From Rhodococcus sp. OK519 (lineage in GTDB: Bacteria; Actinomycetota; Actinomycetes; Mycobacteriales; Mycobacteriaceae), in the NCBI RefSeq assembly GCF_003051005.1, contig NZ_QAOW01000003.1:186001-250000 (forward strand): a stretch of 64,000 bases of DNA, in the 5' to 3' direction. A model generated the notes under the pieces. That model worked only from the letters and a program-made list of their open reading frames with translations, searched no databases and was not told where the DNA came from. Each line of letters begins with the position of its first letter. Within the stretch, counting starts at the first letter, position 1. The position numbers and the translations under genes were made by a program. Shown one piece after another: positions 33,452 through 44,300 of this stretch.

Positions 33452-34816
33452 ATGCAACCCCAAGACACGACGGATACGGAGCCCTCTCCGAAGGACTCTC
33501 GCCGTGCCCTGATCTCCAGCTTCCTGGGATCGACAGTCGAGTACTACGACTTCCTTCTCTACGGAGCAGCAGCGGGCCTGGTATTCCCGAAGCTCTTCTT
33601 CCCGGACTCGATGGATCCGGTCCTCGGATCCACCCTGTCGTTCGTCATCCTGCTGGCCGGCTACATCTCGCGGCCGATCGGTGGCGTCCTGTTCGGGCAT
33701 TTCGGTGACAAGTTCGGCCGCAAGAACATCCTGGTCATCACCCTGCTGATGATGGGCATGGTGTCTGTCGCGATCGGCCTGATGCCGACCTACGCGACGA
33801 TCGGCATCGCGGCTCCGCTGATCCTGGTGGCGCTGCGCGTCGTCCAGGGCCTCGCGGTCGGTGGCGAATGGGCCGGGGCGACGCTGATGGCCGCCGAACA
33901 CGTCGGCGAAGGCAAGCGAGGCTTCGCCGCGTCCATCGCGGTCGCCGGTGGGCCCACCGGATCCGTCCTCGCGACGCTGGTGCTCGCCCTCTTCTCGGGA
34001 CTGCCGGACGACGCCTTCTACAGCTGGGGCTGGCGAGTTCCGTTCCTGATGTCGGCGGTCCTCGTGATCGTGGGCCTGTTCATGCGCTACCGCGTCACCG
34101 AGTCCCCCGACTTCGCCCGGGCCCAGGCCGCCGGCGAGGTGGAAACCGGAACTCCGATCCTGCGCGTTCTCCGGAAGTACCCCGCGTCCACCGTGTACGG
34201 CATCCTGGCCGCCGCCGGACCACTCTTCATGCAGGCGATGCTCGCGGTCTGGATGGTGCCGCACATCGCCGCGCAGGGAACGATGCCGCGCCAGGACGCG
34301 CTGTACATGCTGACCTTCTCGAGCGTCCTGCACATCTTTGCAATTCCGTTCTTCGCGTGGCTCTCCGACAGGCACGGACGCCGCAAGGTCATGCTGGCCG
34401 GCGCGGCGGTGTCGATCGCTCTGGTGTTCCCGATGTTCCTGCTCTTCAACTCCGGCAGCTACTGGCTGGTGGCACTCGGCTTCATCGTGGGTAACCCGAT
34501 CATCCAGGCGTCGATGTACGGCCCGATCGGCGCCTTCCTCGCCGAGAAGTTCGACACCGCGGACCGCTACACCGGTGTCTCGCTGACCTTCCAGGTCGGC
34601 TCCGTCCTCGGTGCGGGAACTGCGCCACTGGTCTGCAACTGGCTCTTCGGTCTCGGCAACGACGGCGGCACGAGCAACATCGCGTGGTACTTCATCGCCC
34701 TCACCGTCGCGTCCGGTGCGGCCGTGTTCCTGTCGAAGGAGACGCTGGCCAAGAAGCGTGCAGCGAAGGTCGACGCCGCCGGTGACGGCGAGAAGGATCT
34801 CGTCACGAACCGCTGA
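33452..34816 (+). CDS. MHS-family (shikimate/proline/alpha-ketoglutarate type) symporter
   Basis: A 454-aa major-facilitator transporter of the metabolite:H+ symporter family, with 12 predicted helices. It opens SSFLGSTVEYYDFLLYGAAAGLVFP, then GRPxG-like SRPIGGVLFGHFGDKFGRKN and RVVQGLAVGGEWAGA. The substrate is not predictable from sequence. AAGGAG lies five to eight bases before the ATG. The 189-base upstream gap holds a loose inverted repeat (GATTGATG ... AATCAAC, about 33382-33409) as the only candidate operator. It borders the siderophore cluster but is separated from it by a strong terminator. Confidence 0.85.
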   Translation: MQPQDTTDTEPSPKDSRRALISSFLGSTVEYYDFLLYGAAAGLVFPKLFFPDSMDPVLGSTLSFVILLAGYISRPIGGVLFGHFGDKFGRKNILVITLLMMGMVSVAIGLMPTYATIGIAAPLILVALRVVQGLAVGGEWAGATLMAAEHVGEGKRGFAASIAVAGGPTGSVLATLVLALFSGLPDDAFYSWGWRVPFLMSAVLVIVGLFMRYRVTESPDFARAQAAGEVETGTPILRVLRKYPASTVYGILAAAGPLFMQAMLAVWMVPHIAAQGTMPRQDALYMLTFSSVLHIFAIPFFAWLSDRHGRRKVMLAGAAVSIALVFPMFLLFNSGSYWLVALGFIVGNPIIQASMYGPIGAFLAEKFDTADRYTGVSLTFQVGSVLGAGTAPLVCNWLFGLGNDGGTSNIAWYFIALTVASGAAVFLSKETLAKKRAAKVDAAGDGEKDLVTNR

Positions 34817-34837
34817 CACGAGCGCGCCACAGTGAAT

Positions 34838-34870
34838 GTGCGGTGCCACCTGTTTCGGGTGGCACCGCAC
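34838..34870. terminator. Terminator between the MHS transporter and the siderophore operon
   Basis: GTGCGGTGCCACC (34838-34850) pairs perfectly with GGTGGCACCGCAC (34858-34870). It lies in the gap where both flanking genes end, so it probably serves both strands. Confidence 0.85.
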
Positions 34871-34906
34871 TTCGCGTTCACGTGAATCGCCGACGCGATT
34901 GTGCCG

Positions 34907-36736
34907 TCAGCTCGTTCCGGCGAACTCCACGAGCGTGGAACCCCACCCGAGTGAACCGAATCGTGTTGTACCGCAGCCCGCCTCCGCAATCAGGGCGGAC
35001 AGCTCTGCCTCGGTGCGTCGGCCCGATCCGTACAGGCACAGCTTGAGCAGGTCGTCCTCGGTCGCGTGATCGTCGGTGGTCTGCGGGTCGAGCAGGTCGG
35101 TGACGAGCACGACCCGACGAGCGGATGCACCGAGCGCACCGATCAGCAGACGTGCGTCGGGATCGGGATGTCCGTCGACCAGGTCGACCGCGACGACGAG
35201 ATCGACCGAGTGCGCGAGAGGCGTGAATTCGCTGCGGTCGACCCGCTCGATTCGACCGCGTCGCGACTCCGCCACGTCGCCCGCGTTGCGCTCGTTCAAC
35301 GCGGGCAGGCCCACGAGGGAGATCGCGAGATCGGGCCGCACCCGTGCGAGGGTGTCGGCATACACCCCGGCGCCCTCACCGTAGATCGCGACGGTGCGAA
35401 CCCCGTCGAGATCCACCGAATCCGGTAGCGCCGGCGCGCGATAGACCGCACCCGCTGCTGCTTCCTCGTGAAAATCGTCCGCGAACCCAGGTTCGCGCTG
35501 TTTGTCGGCAAAGCTGTGACCGACGCCGGGCGCTCCGGTGCGAATCGTCTCGAGCAACCCCAGAAACGCCATGTCGAGCCGGGTGTGGACCTTCCCGAAG
35601 TGCAGAGCCTGGCTGGCGAACGTGTCCGGGTCGGCCAGGATCGACCCCATCTCGGTGAGCCCGACGCGCTCGCCGTCCACCGTCAGGAGATCCATCAGCG
35701 CGAGGTGGCGCACCAACTTCGCCGTGGCGGCCGGGTGCGTGCCGCACTCGGCCGCGATGTCCGCCGCCGTCGCGGCACCACCCTCGACCGCGGCGAACAC
35801 CCCGACCGTGACCGCCGCCCGGATCACCAGGGGCGGCAACAGTTCCGACATCTCGTGCAGCCGTTCGTAGGCGTCGGGCACAGCCTCCGCCTCGATCCCC
35901 TGCGGCCTCCCGTCGGGGTGCACCACCTCGCGGTGCCGCCAGTACCCGGCGATCTCGACGAACTGCTTCGGTATCGCCCTGTCCTGCTTCGCCCACCGGC
36001 GTAGCGGCTTGATCGTCAGTGCCTCACCCGCGACCCACAGGTAGGGCTGCCCCGGCCGCCACTCGACCGCCTGAGTGGTCTCGACCAGACGCGACTCGCC
36101 GCCGTTCTCGGACCGGAACAGCCAGGTGATGTCCACCGGTGCCGCACACTTCAGTTCCTGACGATGCGACGGTTCCGCGACCTCGATGATCACCGTCGCG
36201 GGCAGATCCGCAGGCAGCATCTCGAGACAGCGGGCGATGGCGGGCAGGGCCGTCTGGTCGCCCGCGACGAGCATCCACTCGGCTTCCAGCGGCAGACTGG
36301 AGGAATGTTTGGGCCCGGCCATCAGGATCGTCTCCCCCGGACGCACTCGATACGCCCAGTCGGAAGCCAGTCCCCCCTCGTGCTCCGCGAAGTCGATCGC
36401 CATCTCGCGTGTTTCTGCGTCGTAGCTGCGGACGGTGTAGGTCCGGCTGTACTGGAACGATCCGGCCGGCCAGTCGACCGCACCGGTGTCGGTGTTCCGC
36501 GGCACGTCGAACGGCAATACGCCGGTCGTCGGATCCACCGGCAGGAGCTTGATGTCGTCGTCGAAGCCGTTGGTGCACACCGCGGGCAGCCGGACACCGT
36601 CACGAATGTGGCTGTCCATTGCCGGACCACCCACCGTCACGCGGCGCATGCCCGGGGTGACGTCCTCGACCCGGAGGACCTCCACCTCCCGGATGCAGAT
36701 CGGAAACACCTCGACCTCACGGACGGTCGCTGCCAT
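34907..36736 (-). CDS. Siderophore-interacting flavoreductase fused to a methyltransferase-like domain
   Basis: A 609-aa fusion. Residues 1-about 265 are a siderophore-interacting protein (ViuB/FAD-binding ferric-siderophore reductase) with the FAD motif RTYTVRSYD, then MAGPKHSSSLP, VAGDQTALPAI and WVAGEALTIKPLRRW. Residues about 290-609 resemble O-methyltransferases: a winged-helix dimerisation part (AVTVGVFAAVEGGAATAADIAAECGTHPAATAKLVRHL) and a Rossmann-like half with a weak motif I (AIYGEGAGVYADTLA). The first half should release iron from the imported siderophore. The second may be catalytic or a partner-binding relic. GAGAGAGGG precedes the ATG; the exporter gene ends 31 bases upstream. 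Confidence 0.85.
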   Translation of the reverse strand: MAATVREVEVFPICIREVEVLRVEDVTPGMRRVTVGGPAMDSHIRDGVRLPAVCTNGFDDDIKLLPVDPTTGVLPFDVPRNTDTGAVDWPAGSFQYSRTYTVRSYDAETREMAIDFAEHEGGLASDWAYRVRPGETILMAGPKHSSSLPLEAEWMLVAGDQTALPAIARCLEMLPADLPATVIIEVAEPSHRQELKCAAPVDITWLFRSENGGESRLVETTQAVEWRPGQPYLWVAGEALTIKPLRRWAKQDRAIPKQFVEIAGYWRHREVVHPDGRPQGIEAEAVPDAYERLHEMSELLPPLVIRAAVTVGVFAAVEGGAATAADIAAECGTHPAATAKLVRHLALMDLLTVDGERVGLTEMGSILADPDTFASQALHFGKVHTRLDMAFLGLLETIRTGAPGVGHSFADKQREPGFADDFHEEAAAGAVYRAPALPDSVDLDGVRTVAIYGEGAGVYADTLARVRPDLAISLVGLPALNERNAGDVAESRRGRIERVDRSEFTPLAHSVDLVVAVDLVDGHPDPDARLLIGALGASARRVVLVTDLLDPQTTDDHATEDDLLKLCLYGSGRRTEAELSALIAEAGCGTTRFGSLGWGSTLVEFAGTS

Positions 36737-36767
36737 CGAAAAGCCCTCTCTCTAGTGACATTCGTCA

Positions 36768-38027
36768 TTACACCCGGCTGGGCTCGTCGACGACGTGTGC
36801 GTGTTCGTCGAAGCGCCGCAGCCGCTTGAAGGTGACAGCCAGCACGACGGTCGCCACCAGGCCGGTGGCGCCGTAGACCGCGAGTGCCGCCTCGATCGGT
36901 ACCAGTGCCGCGACGACACCGGCGGCGACAGCCCCCACCGATGCGCCTGCCGTGACCTGGGCCGACCACACACCCGCGATACGCGCGCCGTACTCCTCGG
37001 CGGTGTGCTTCTGGACGATCGAGTAGCGCAGGATGTCGGCGATCGCCTCGCCGAATCCGTGGGCCGCCAGACCGATCACGGTGACGGCGAGGGCTGCGGT
37101 CGCTCCGGCGCCGATGAGACCGGCCGCCGAGAGCAGCATGCCCACGAACACCGCTCGACCCGACCAGCGCACGGTGCCGGTCCATCCGCTGGTGAGGGAA
37201 CCGAGCACGGCGCCCACCGCCGGCGCGGCGTAGAGCAGACCCGTCACCGATGCGCCGACACCCAGCACCTCGGCCGCGTACTCCGGGATCAGGACAGCCC
37301 ACCCGGCGAGCAGCATCGTCACGAAGCCGCATACGAGCACGCCACCGATGACGCGCTGCGACGCCGCATAGCGGAATCCACTGGCGACCGCGCGCAGCGG
37401 TGACTCGCCGGCGGACCGCGGCGGCGGCAGCGACGGCAACCGGGTGATGCAGAACGTCGTGACCGCTGTGGTGATCGCGGCCAGGGCGAACGCGGATCCC
37501 ACTCCACCCGAGGCGATCACGACGCCACCGAGCGCCGGCCCGATCATCGCGCCCAGATCGCCGGTGAGCGCCATGAGCGCGCCCGCCGCAGCCATCTTGC
37601 TGCGCGGCAACAAGGTCGGGGTGACAGACATCAGCACGGTAGCCGAGATGCCCCCGCAGACACCGTCGATGATCGCGGCGAGGTAGACCACCCACAGCTT
37701 CGGGTCGGGCAGGAAGGCGTTGGCCGCGAGAACCGCGAACGCGAGGCCCGCGCATCCCCGAGCGAGAGCGATCACCCGGCGCCGGTCGTACCGGTCGGCG
37801 AGGATTCCGCCCGCGAAGGTCGCACCGAACGTCGTGATCCCCAGCACCGTCGACACCGCCGCGACGTGCGCGGTGGACCCGGTGATCTCGTAGACCTGCA
37901 GCGGGACCGCGACGATGAGGAAGCCGAGTCCGAACAGCGACACCACACGCGCAGTGAAGATGTACCGGAATTCGCGACTGGTCCGCAGCGGGTCGAGGTC
38001 GAGGCTCAGCCTCTCCAGAAGTGCCAC
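36768..38027 (-). CDS. EntS-like siderophore exporter (MFS)
   Basis: A 419-aa 12-helix major-facilitator protein clearly resembling enterobactin exporter EntS: SREFRYIFTARVVSLFGLGFLIVAVPLQVYEITGS, GGILADRYDRRRVIALARG and LLPRSKMAAAGALMALTGDLGAMIGP. It is expected to export the catecholate made by this cluster by proton antiport. The GTG start (VALLERLSLDLDPL) aligns with the EntS N terminus and lies seven bases after the carrier-protein stop. It belongs to the operon lipoprotein-NRPS-ArCP-exporter-reductase. Confidence 0.9.
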   Translation of the reverse strand: MALLERLSLDLDPLRTSREFRYIFTARVVSLFGLGFLIVAVPLQVYEITGSTAHVAAVSTVLGITTFGATFAGGILADRYDRRRVIALARGCAGLAFAVLAANAFLPDPKLWVVYLAAIIDGVCGGISATVLMSVTPTLLPRSKMAAAGALMALTGDLGAMIGPALGGVVIASGGVGSAFALAAITTAVTTFCITRLPSLPPPRSAGESPLRAVASGFRYAASQRVIGGVLVCGFVTMLLAGWAVLIPEYAAEVLGVGASVTGLLYAAPAVGAVLGSLTSGWTGTVRWSGRAVFVGMLLSAAGLIGAGATAALAVTVIGLAAHGFGEAIADILRYSIVQKHTAEEYGARIAGVWSAQVTAGASVGAVAAGVVAALVPIEAALAVYGATGLVATVVLAVTFKRLRRFDEHAHVVDEPSRV

Positions 38028-38034
38028 AGGCGGG

Positions 38035-38259
38035 TCACCGCGGGTCGAGCAGCGCGAACCACTGCTCGAGGTCGGGTTCTGCTGCGAGCGACACGAAGTC
38101 GACATCCGCTCCGGAATCGCGCCAGCGTTCCACGAGTGCCATCAGCCGCACCGAGTCCAGGCCCTGGTCCACCAGGCTCACCGAGAGGTCGATCTCGGCG
38201 ACGTCCACATCCAGGATCTGTGCCGTGTCGGCGAGGATCGTGTCGCGGTCGAGTGACAT
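38035..38259 (-). CDS. Free-standing aryl carrier protein
   Basis: A 74-aa carrier protein: MSLDRDTILADTAQIL, then the phosphopantetheine site LVDQGLDSVRLMALVERW (Ser about 36). The GLDS-VRLM pattern and following VERWR are typical of aryl carrier domains of EntB/DhbB. The isochorismatase of this cluster (60.3 kb) lacks the usual C-terminal carrier domain, so this protein should carry 2,3-dihydroxybenzoate from the AMP ligase to the first NRPS. It sits in the other operon, 47 bases after the second NRPS stop. A phosphopantetheinyl transferase is required and must be encoded elsewhere. Confidence 0.88.
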   Translation of the reverse strand: MSLDRDTILADTAQILDVDVAEIDLSVSLVDQGLDSVRLMALVERWRDSGADVDFVSLAAEPDLEQWFALLDPR

Positions 38260-38305
38260 GTTCTATCTCCCTTGTTTACTGAGGTCTGGGGTCGGTCTCT
38301 CCGGG

Positions 38306-41300
38306 TCACGGAAGCGCGGGTGCCGGCACGCCCAGCAGTGCCACCATCGCCCGCTGCCACGCGGACGCGATCGCGTCGAGGGTGGCGTCGTCCAGCACGC
38401 CGGACGCCGCGAACTCACAGTCCAGGATCGGCCCGTCCGCCGTGTCCTCGACGACGGCATCCACCTGCAGGACGTGGTCGAGCGGCGTCGTCGGATCCAC
38501 CGATCCGCCCAGCGCCACACCCTCGGGTGCGCCGCTCCACGGTCCACCGGCGTTCTCTCCCAGCGTCATCCGGCCCAGGTAGTTGAACACGATCTGCGGA
38601 CGCACGTATCCGGCGAACGGGTCCTCGTTCGCGAGACGTCGCAATACGCCGAAACCGATCCCGTTGTCCGGCACCGATCGGAGCGACCGCGCGGCGCGCT
38701 CACCCGCCTCGTTCGCGGGCGCGAGGCCGTCGAGCACCTCGGCGACGTCGATGCCGCCGAGATCGAACGCGACGGGATACATCGACGTGAACCAGCCGAC
38801 CGTGCGGGCGACGTCCGCGCCGGGCACCACCTGTTCCTCGCGGCCGTGGCCCTCGAGTTCCACGCGAACCGTGGCGCCGCCGCGCACCGACGACACCGCG
38901 AGTGCCAGCGCCGCGAGCAGGGTTTCGTCGACGGCACCGCGGAGGGCTCGTTCCGTGATCGCCACCGGCAGCACACGCTTCACCGACCGGATCGCGGACA
39001 CCGTGTCGAGCGCCGGGTCGAGCGTTCGGACGCCGAGCACCGGTTCCCCGATCTCGGTGGCGCGCCGCCAGTATTCCGCGGTGGCGCCGATCTGTTCCGA
39101 GGCCGCCGCGTCGACGAGGCCGCGCGTCCAGGCCCGGAAGGGCGTGCCGGCGTCGGGCAGTGCGACGGGTTCGCCGCGAAGCGCCTGCCCGACAGCGGTC
39201 GCGAGGTCGGGTACCACGATCCGCCACGAGACGCCGTCGACCACCAGGTGGTTGATCGCCACGAACACCCGGTCCTGACGTCCGGGGCCGAAGTCGAACC
39301 ACACCACCTGCATCATCAGCCCGTCCTGTGGACGCAGTGTCGCGTAGGTGTTCTCCCGCTCGGCCGCGAACACCGCGCCCCACTCCTCGTCTGGGCACGA
39401 GGAGACGTCGACCCTGCGGACCACCGTCGAGACGTCCGGTACCTGTTCGGGCACCGACCATTTCACAGTGCCGTCCACTGCCGCGAACCGGGACCGCAGC
39501 ATGGGATGCACTTCCAGGAGCCCCACGACCGCGGCCTCGAGCACCGCCACCGTGAGCCCGTCGGGCGCCACCAGCAGGCGCGCCTGCGAGAACCGGCCCA
39601 GGTCGGTACCCCAGTTCACTGCTTCCCAGACGATCGGTGTCGGCAGCACCTCGCCGGTCCCCGGTGTAGCGGCCAGGGCCGCCGCCGCCGCGTCGAACTC
39701 CGGCTGTGGCGCCTGCCCGCACACGGCGGCAATAGCCGCGACGGTGCGCAGTTCGAACACCTGCCGTGCGGTCAGGCGCAGGCCCGCCGCGCGGCATCGG
39801 GACACCAGTTGGATCGAGACGATCGAGTCGCCGCCGAGCGCGAAGAAGTCGTCGTCGATGCCGACCCGCTCGAGTCCGAGCACGTCGGCGACCACCGCAG
39901 CGAGCATCGCTTCGGTATCTGTCCGGGGCTCACCGGATCCCACCAGCGCGGCGAAGTCCGGTTCCGGCAACGACTTCCGATCGATCTTTCCGTTCACAGT
40001 GAGGGAGAACTCCGCGAGCACCAGCACGGCCGCGGGAACCATGTAGTCGGGCAGGCATTCCGCGACGGCGGTGCGCGCCGTCGCCGGATCGAGGTGTCCG
40101 TCGGGGGTGACGTAGCCGACCAGGCGCGTCACTCCGCGGGTGTCGGTGTGTGCGACGACGATCGCGTCCCGCACCCCGCGGACTCCGGCCAGCGCGGCCT
40201 CCACCTCGCCGAGTTCCACGCGGAATCCACGGATCTTCACCTGGTCGTCGCCGCGCCCCAGGAACTCGAGTGCCCCGGTGATGCCGCGCCGCACGGTGTC
40301 GCCCGTGCGGTACATCCGCTCTCCCGTGACGCCGAACGGATCGGCCACGAATCGTGCGCCGGTCAGATCCGGTCTGCCCAGGTAGCCGCGCGCCACTCCG
40401 GCCCCCGCGATGTACAACTCGCCGGTGCTGCCGGCCGGGACGGGTCGCAGCATCCGGTCCAGCACGTACGCGCGGCCACCGTGGACCGCCCGACCCAGGC
40501 ACGGCTCGTCGGCCTCGGTGACCTGTCCGACGAGCGCGTCGACGGTGCACTCGGTGGGCCCGTACAGGTTGAACGCTCGCCCTTCGGTGAGCTCTCGCAG
40601 CCGACGCCACGATGCCGGGTTGACGGCCTCGCCGCCGAATCCGACGGTGGCGGGACGGTGTTCGCGATCGAAAAGACCGGCCGCCAGCATGCGGTCGAGA
40701 AACGACGGCGTCACCTCGAGGAAGTCGAGTCGGTGGTCGACGATGTAGTCGGTCATCGCGTCCGGGTCGCGCATGGTGTCCTCGTCGAACACGTGGACGG
40801 TGTGCCCGTCGAGCAGCCACAGCGTGGGCTGCCACGACGCGTCGAAGCTGAACGACCACGCGTGGCCGACGCCGATCGACTCCCGCCCGGTCGCCGTGAC
40901 CGTGGGGCGGTACAGGTCGGCGCGGTGACTCTCGAAGAGGTTGAGCAGGTTCGAGTGGGTGACGGCGACGCCCTTCGGCAGGCCCGTCGAGCCGGACGTG
41001 TAGATGACGTACACGGTATGGCCGGGTCGCAGGACGGCGAGACGGTCCACGTCGGTGACGGGAGTGCCGGCCAGAGTCCTCAGCACCGCTTCGACACTCG
41101 GGTCGTCGAGCACGACGACGGCGGTGCCCCGCAGGACGGGTTCGAGTACCGCATGCGCCGTGCTGTCGGTGACGACGACGGCCGGTGTCGAGTCGGCGAC
41201 CATGTGCGCCAGCCGGTCCGCTGGATACGACGGGTCAATCGGGACGTACGTGCCACCCGCGGCGATCACCGCGGCGATCGCCACCACCATCTGCTCCGAA

Positions 41301-44300
41301 CGCGGCAGCGCCAGGCCGACAACGGTGTCGGGGCCCACGCCGGACCCGATCAGCAGGCGTGCCAGGCGCGACGAGGCGGCACCGAGTTCTGCGAATGTCA
41401 GGCGGTCGTCACCGAACACGACCGCATCGGCGTCCGGTGACGTCGCGACCCGCACGGCGAGCAGGTCCGCCATCGTGGCGCACCCCGTTGCGGGCGCCGG
41501 CGCGGTGGCGGCCCAGTCGCCCACCAGCAGCGCCCGTTCCTCGCCCGAGAGCAGGTCCACGGCCGCAACGGTCGTGGCGTCCGGCGCGGACAGTTGCTCG
41601 AGGACCCGGACCAGACGCTGCCCGAGGGCGTCGACGTCGATCTCGCTGAACAGCGCCCGCTGGAATTCGAGCGTGAGAGCCAGTTCGTCGTCGAGTGCCG
41701 CGACGAGGACGAGCGGGAAGTTCGTGGCGTCGTGGCCGCGGACGTCGCTCACCTCGAGCCCTCCGGATTGCTGCGCGCGAGCCAGGGCGTCGGTGTCGAT
41801 CGGGTAGCTCTCGAACACCAACAGGGTGTCGAACAGTTCGCCGATCCCGACGCGGCGCTGGATGTCGGCGAGGCCCACGTACTGGTCGTCGAGGACGCTG
41901 TTCTGCAGAGCCTGTGCGCGACGGAGGAATTCGTCGATGGGCTCACCGGGTTGCAGGCTCACTCGCACCGGGACGGTGTTGATGAACAGGCCGATCATCG
42001 TCTCGATGCCGGCCACCTGGGGGACGCGCCCGGACACGACGGCGCCGAAGACGACATCGTCGCGGTCCAGCCGGTGACCGAGCAGCAGCCCCCACGCCGC
42101 CTGGACGACGGTGTTGACGGTGACGCCGAGTTCCCGGCTGCGGCGCTGCAGCTTCGCGGCCAATCCAGCCGGCACCGTGATCGCATGCTCCCCGGGCAGG
42201 TCCGCCCGCAGCGACGACCCGGCGGGCGCGAGCAGGGTCGGTTCGACGACCCCGCTCAACAGGTGGCTCCATCGCTGCAGGGCCGCGTCGGTGTTCTGCT
42301 CGGACAGCCACGCCAGGTAATCGGTGAACGGGCGAGCAGGGGCCAGCGCGGCGAGGTCCGCGTCGGCGCCGTAGAGCGTGAACAACTCCCGCATCACGAG
42401 CGGTGACGACCAGCCGTCGAGCAGGAGATGATGCGCCGCGAACACGAGTCGGTGCCGGTTCGGTGCGAGGCGGATCAGGGTGAATCGCAGCAGCGGCGCC
42501 GCACCGATGTCGAAACGGGTGATCCGGTCCTGCGCAACGATCTCGGCGCTGCGTTCGCGCTCCACGTCATCCGTGACGCCGGTGAGATCGACCTCAGTCC
42601 AGAGCAGTTCCGGGTCGGTGAGCACGACACCCATCGGGTCCCCGGCCGCGGTGGCGCGGAATCCGGTGCGCAGCGTCGCGTGCCGAGCCAGCAGGGCACG
42701 GGCGCTGCGCCGCATGACGTCGACGTCGAGATCGCCGCCCAGGTCCAGGACGGTCTGCATCGCGTAGACGTCGCTGTCCGAGTCGAGTTCGGCGAGGAAG
42801 AACAGGCCCCGCTGCAGCGGGGTCAGTGGTACGACGTCCTCGATCGGGCCCACTTCAGCTGCGAGGGAGAGCAGTTCCGGATAGTCGAAGCCTCGGTAGG
42901 TCAGGTCCGACGCGGTCCTGCCTCCCGTCGCCGCTGACGGCGTGTGCCGGGCGAGGGCCCCGAGGGCGTCGACCCAGCGGTCCGCGATCCGTGCCACCGT
43001 GTCGTGGTCCAGAATCTCGGCGGCAGCGGTGAACTCGCAGACCAGTTCGGGACCGTCGATGCCGTCCTCGGTCACCGCGTTCACATCGAGGATGTGCTCG
43101 AGCGGGGTCGCCGGATCGACGGCGCCACCGAGTGCACCCTCCTCCGGGGCTGCAGACCACGCGCCACCCGACTCCTCACCCAGGGTCAGCCTGCCGAGGT
43201 AGTTGAACATGACGTCGGGGGCCCGGTATCGATCGAGCCGGCCGGTCGCGTCACCGAGTCGTCGCAGTATTCCGAAACCGATGCCGCTGTCCGGGATTCG
43301 CCGCAGGCCGTCCTTGACCCGGGCGAGAGCAGTACCGGCGGCGGCGTCCCCGGACAGCGCGCCGGCCACGTCGATACCGCTGAGGTCGAGGACCGCCGGG
43401 TACAGCGACGTGAACCATCCGACGGTGCGCGACAGATCGGCGCCCGGCACCACGTGTTCCTCGCGTCCGTGGCCCTCGAGGTGCACGCGCACGTGTTCGC
43501 CGCCGCGCTCCGCGGCGATCGCGAGGCCCAGTGCGGTCAGCAGCACGTCGGCGACGCCCGCACGGTAGGCGGCGGGCGCCGTCGTGAGCAGACGCTCGGT
43601 GACGCGAGCCGGAACCCGGACTTCGACGGAGCGGGCGGATGCGACGGTGTCGCGCGCCGGATCGAGATCGCGCGCGCCGAGGGCAGGCTCCTCCTCGCCG
43701 GACAATTCCCGCCACATCGGCAGCGAATCGAGTATTCGCTTCGATCCGGCTGCCGACTCGAGTCCGACGGCCCAGTCCCGGAACGATGTTCCGGTCTCGT
43801 CGAGGGCGACGGTTGCGCCGCGCACTGCCTGTTCGACGGCCGACGCCAGGTCCGGCACCAGGATTCGCCACGACACGCCGTCGACCACCAGGTGGTGTAC
43901 GGCGATGAAGACACGCCCCGGACGTGCGGGGCCGAAGTCGAACCACACCGCCTGCAGCATCACGCCCGCATCGGGACACAGCGCCGCGTAGGCCTTCTCG
44001 CGTTCCGCTGCGAAAGTCTCGGACCATGATTCTTCGGTGACCGGCACTCGGCGCACCAGATTGTCGGCGCTCGGGACCTGCTCCGGGACAGTCCACTCCG
44101 GGACCGCGCCGGTGACGATGAACAGGGATCGCAGCATGTGATGGGTGGTGAGCAGAGCGGTCACCGCCGCCCGCAACGCGTCCTCGGTGATCGAGTCGGG
44201 AGCGACCAGCAACCTGGACTGGGCGAACCGGTCGAGCGGCGCGCCGTGGGAGACGGTGTCCCACACGATCGGTGTCGGCGGCACCTGACCGGTCGCCGCA

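Noticed and set aside
36737-36767. Possible iron box between exporter and reductase genes
   Set aside because: The 31-base gap has no GGTTAGGCTAACC-like sequence; the reductase is probably expressed from the upstream IdeR-controlled promoter.
38021-41440. 1139-codon open frame on the plus strand inside the second NRPS gene
   Set aside because: It is antisense to conserved NRPS domains, is His/Arg-rich with no domain signal, and arises from high-GC third-position bias.
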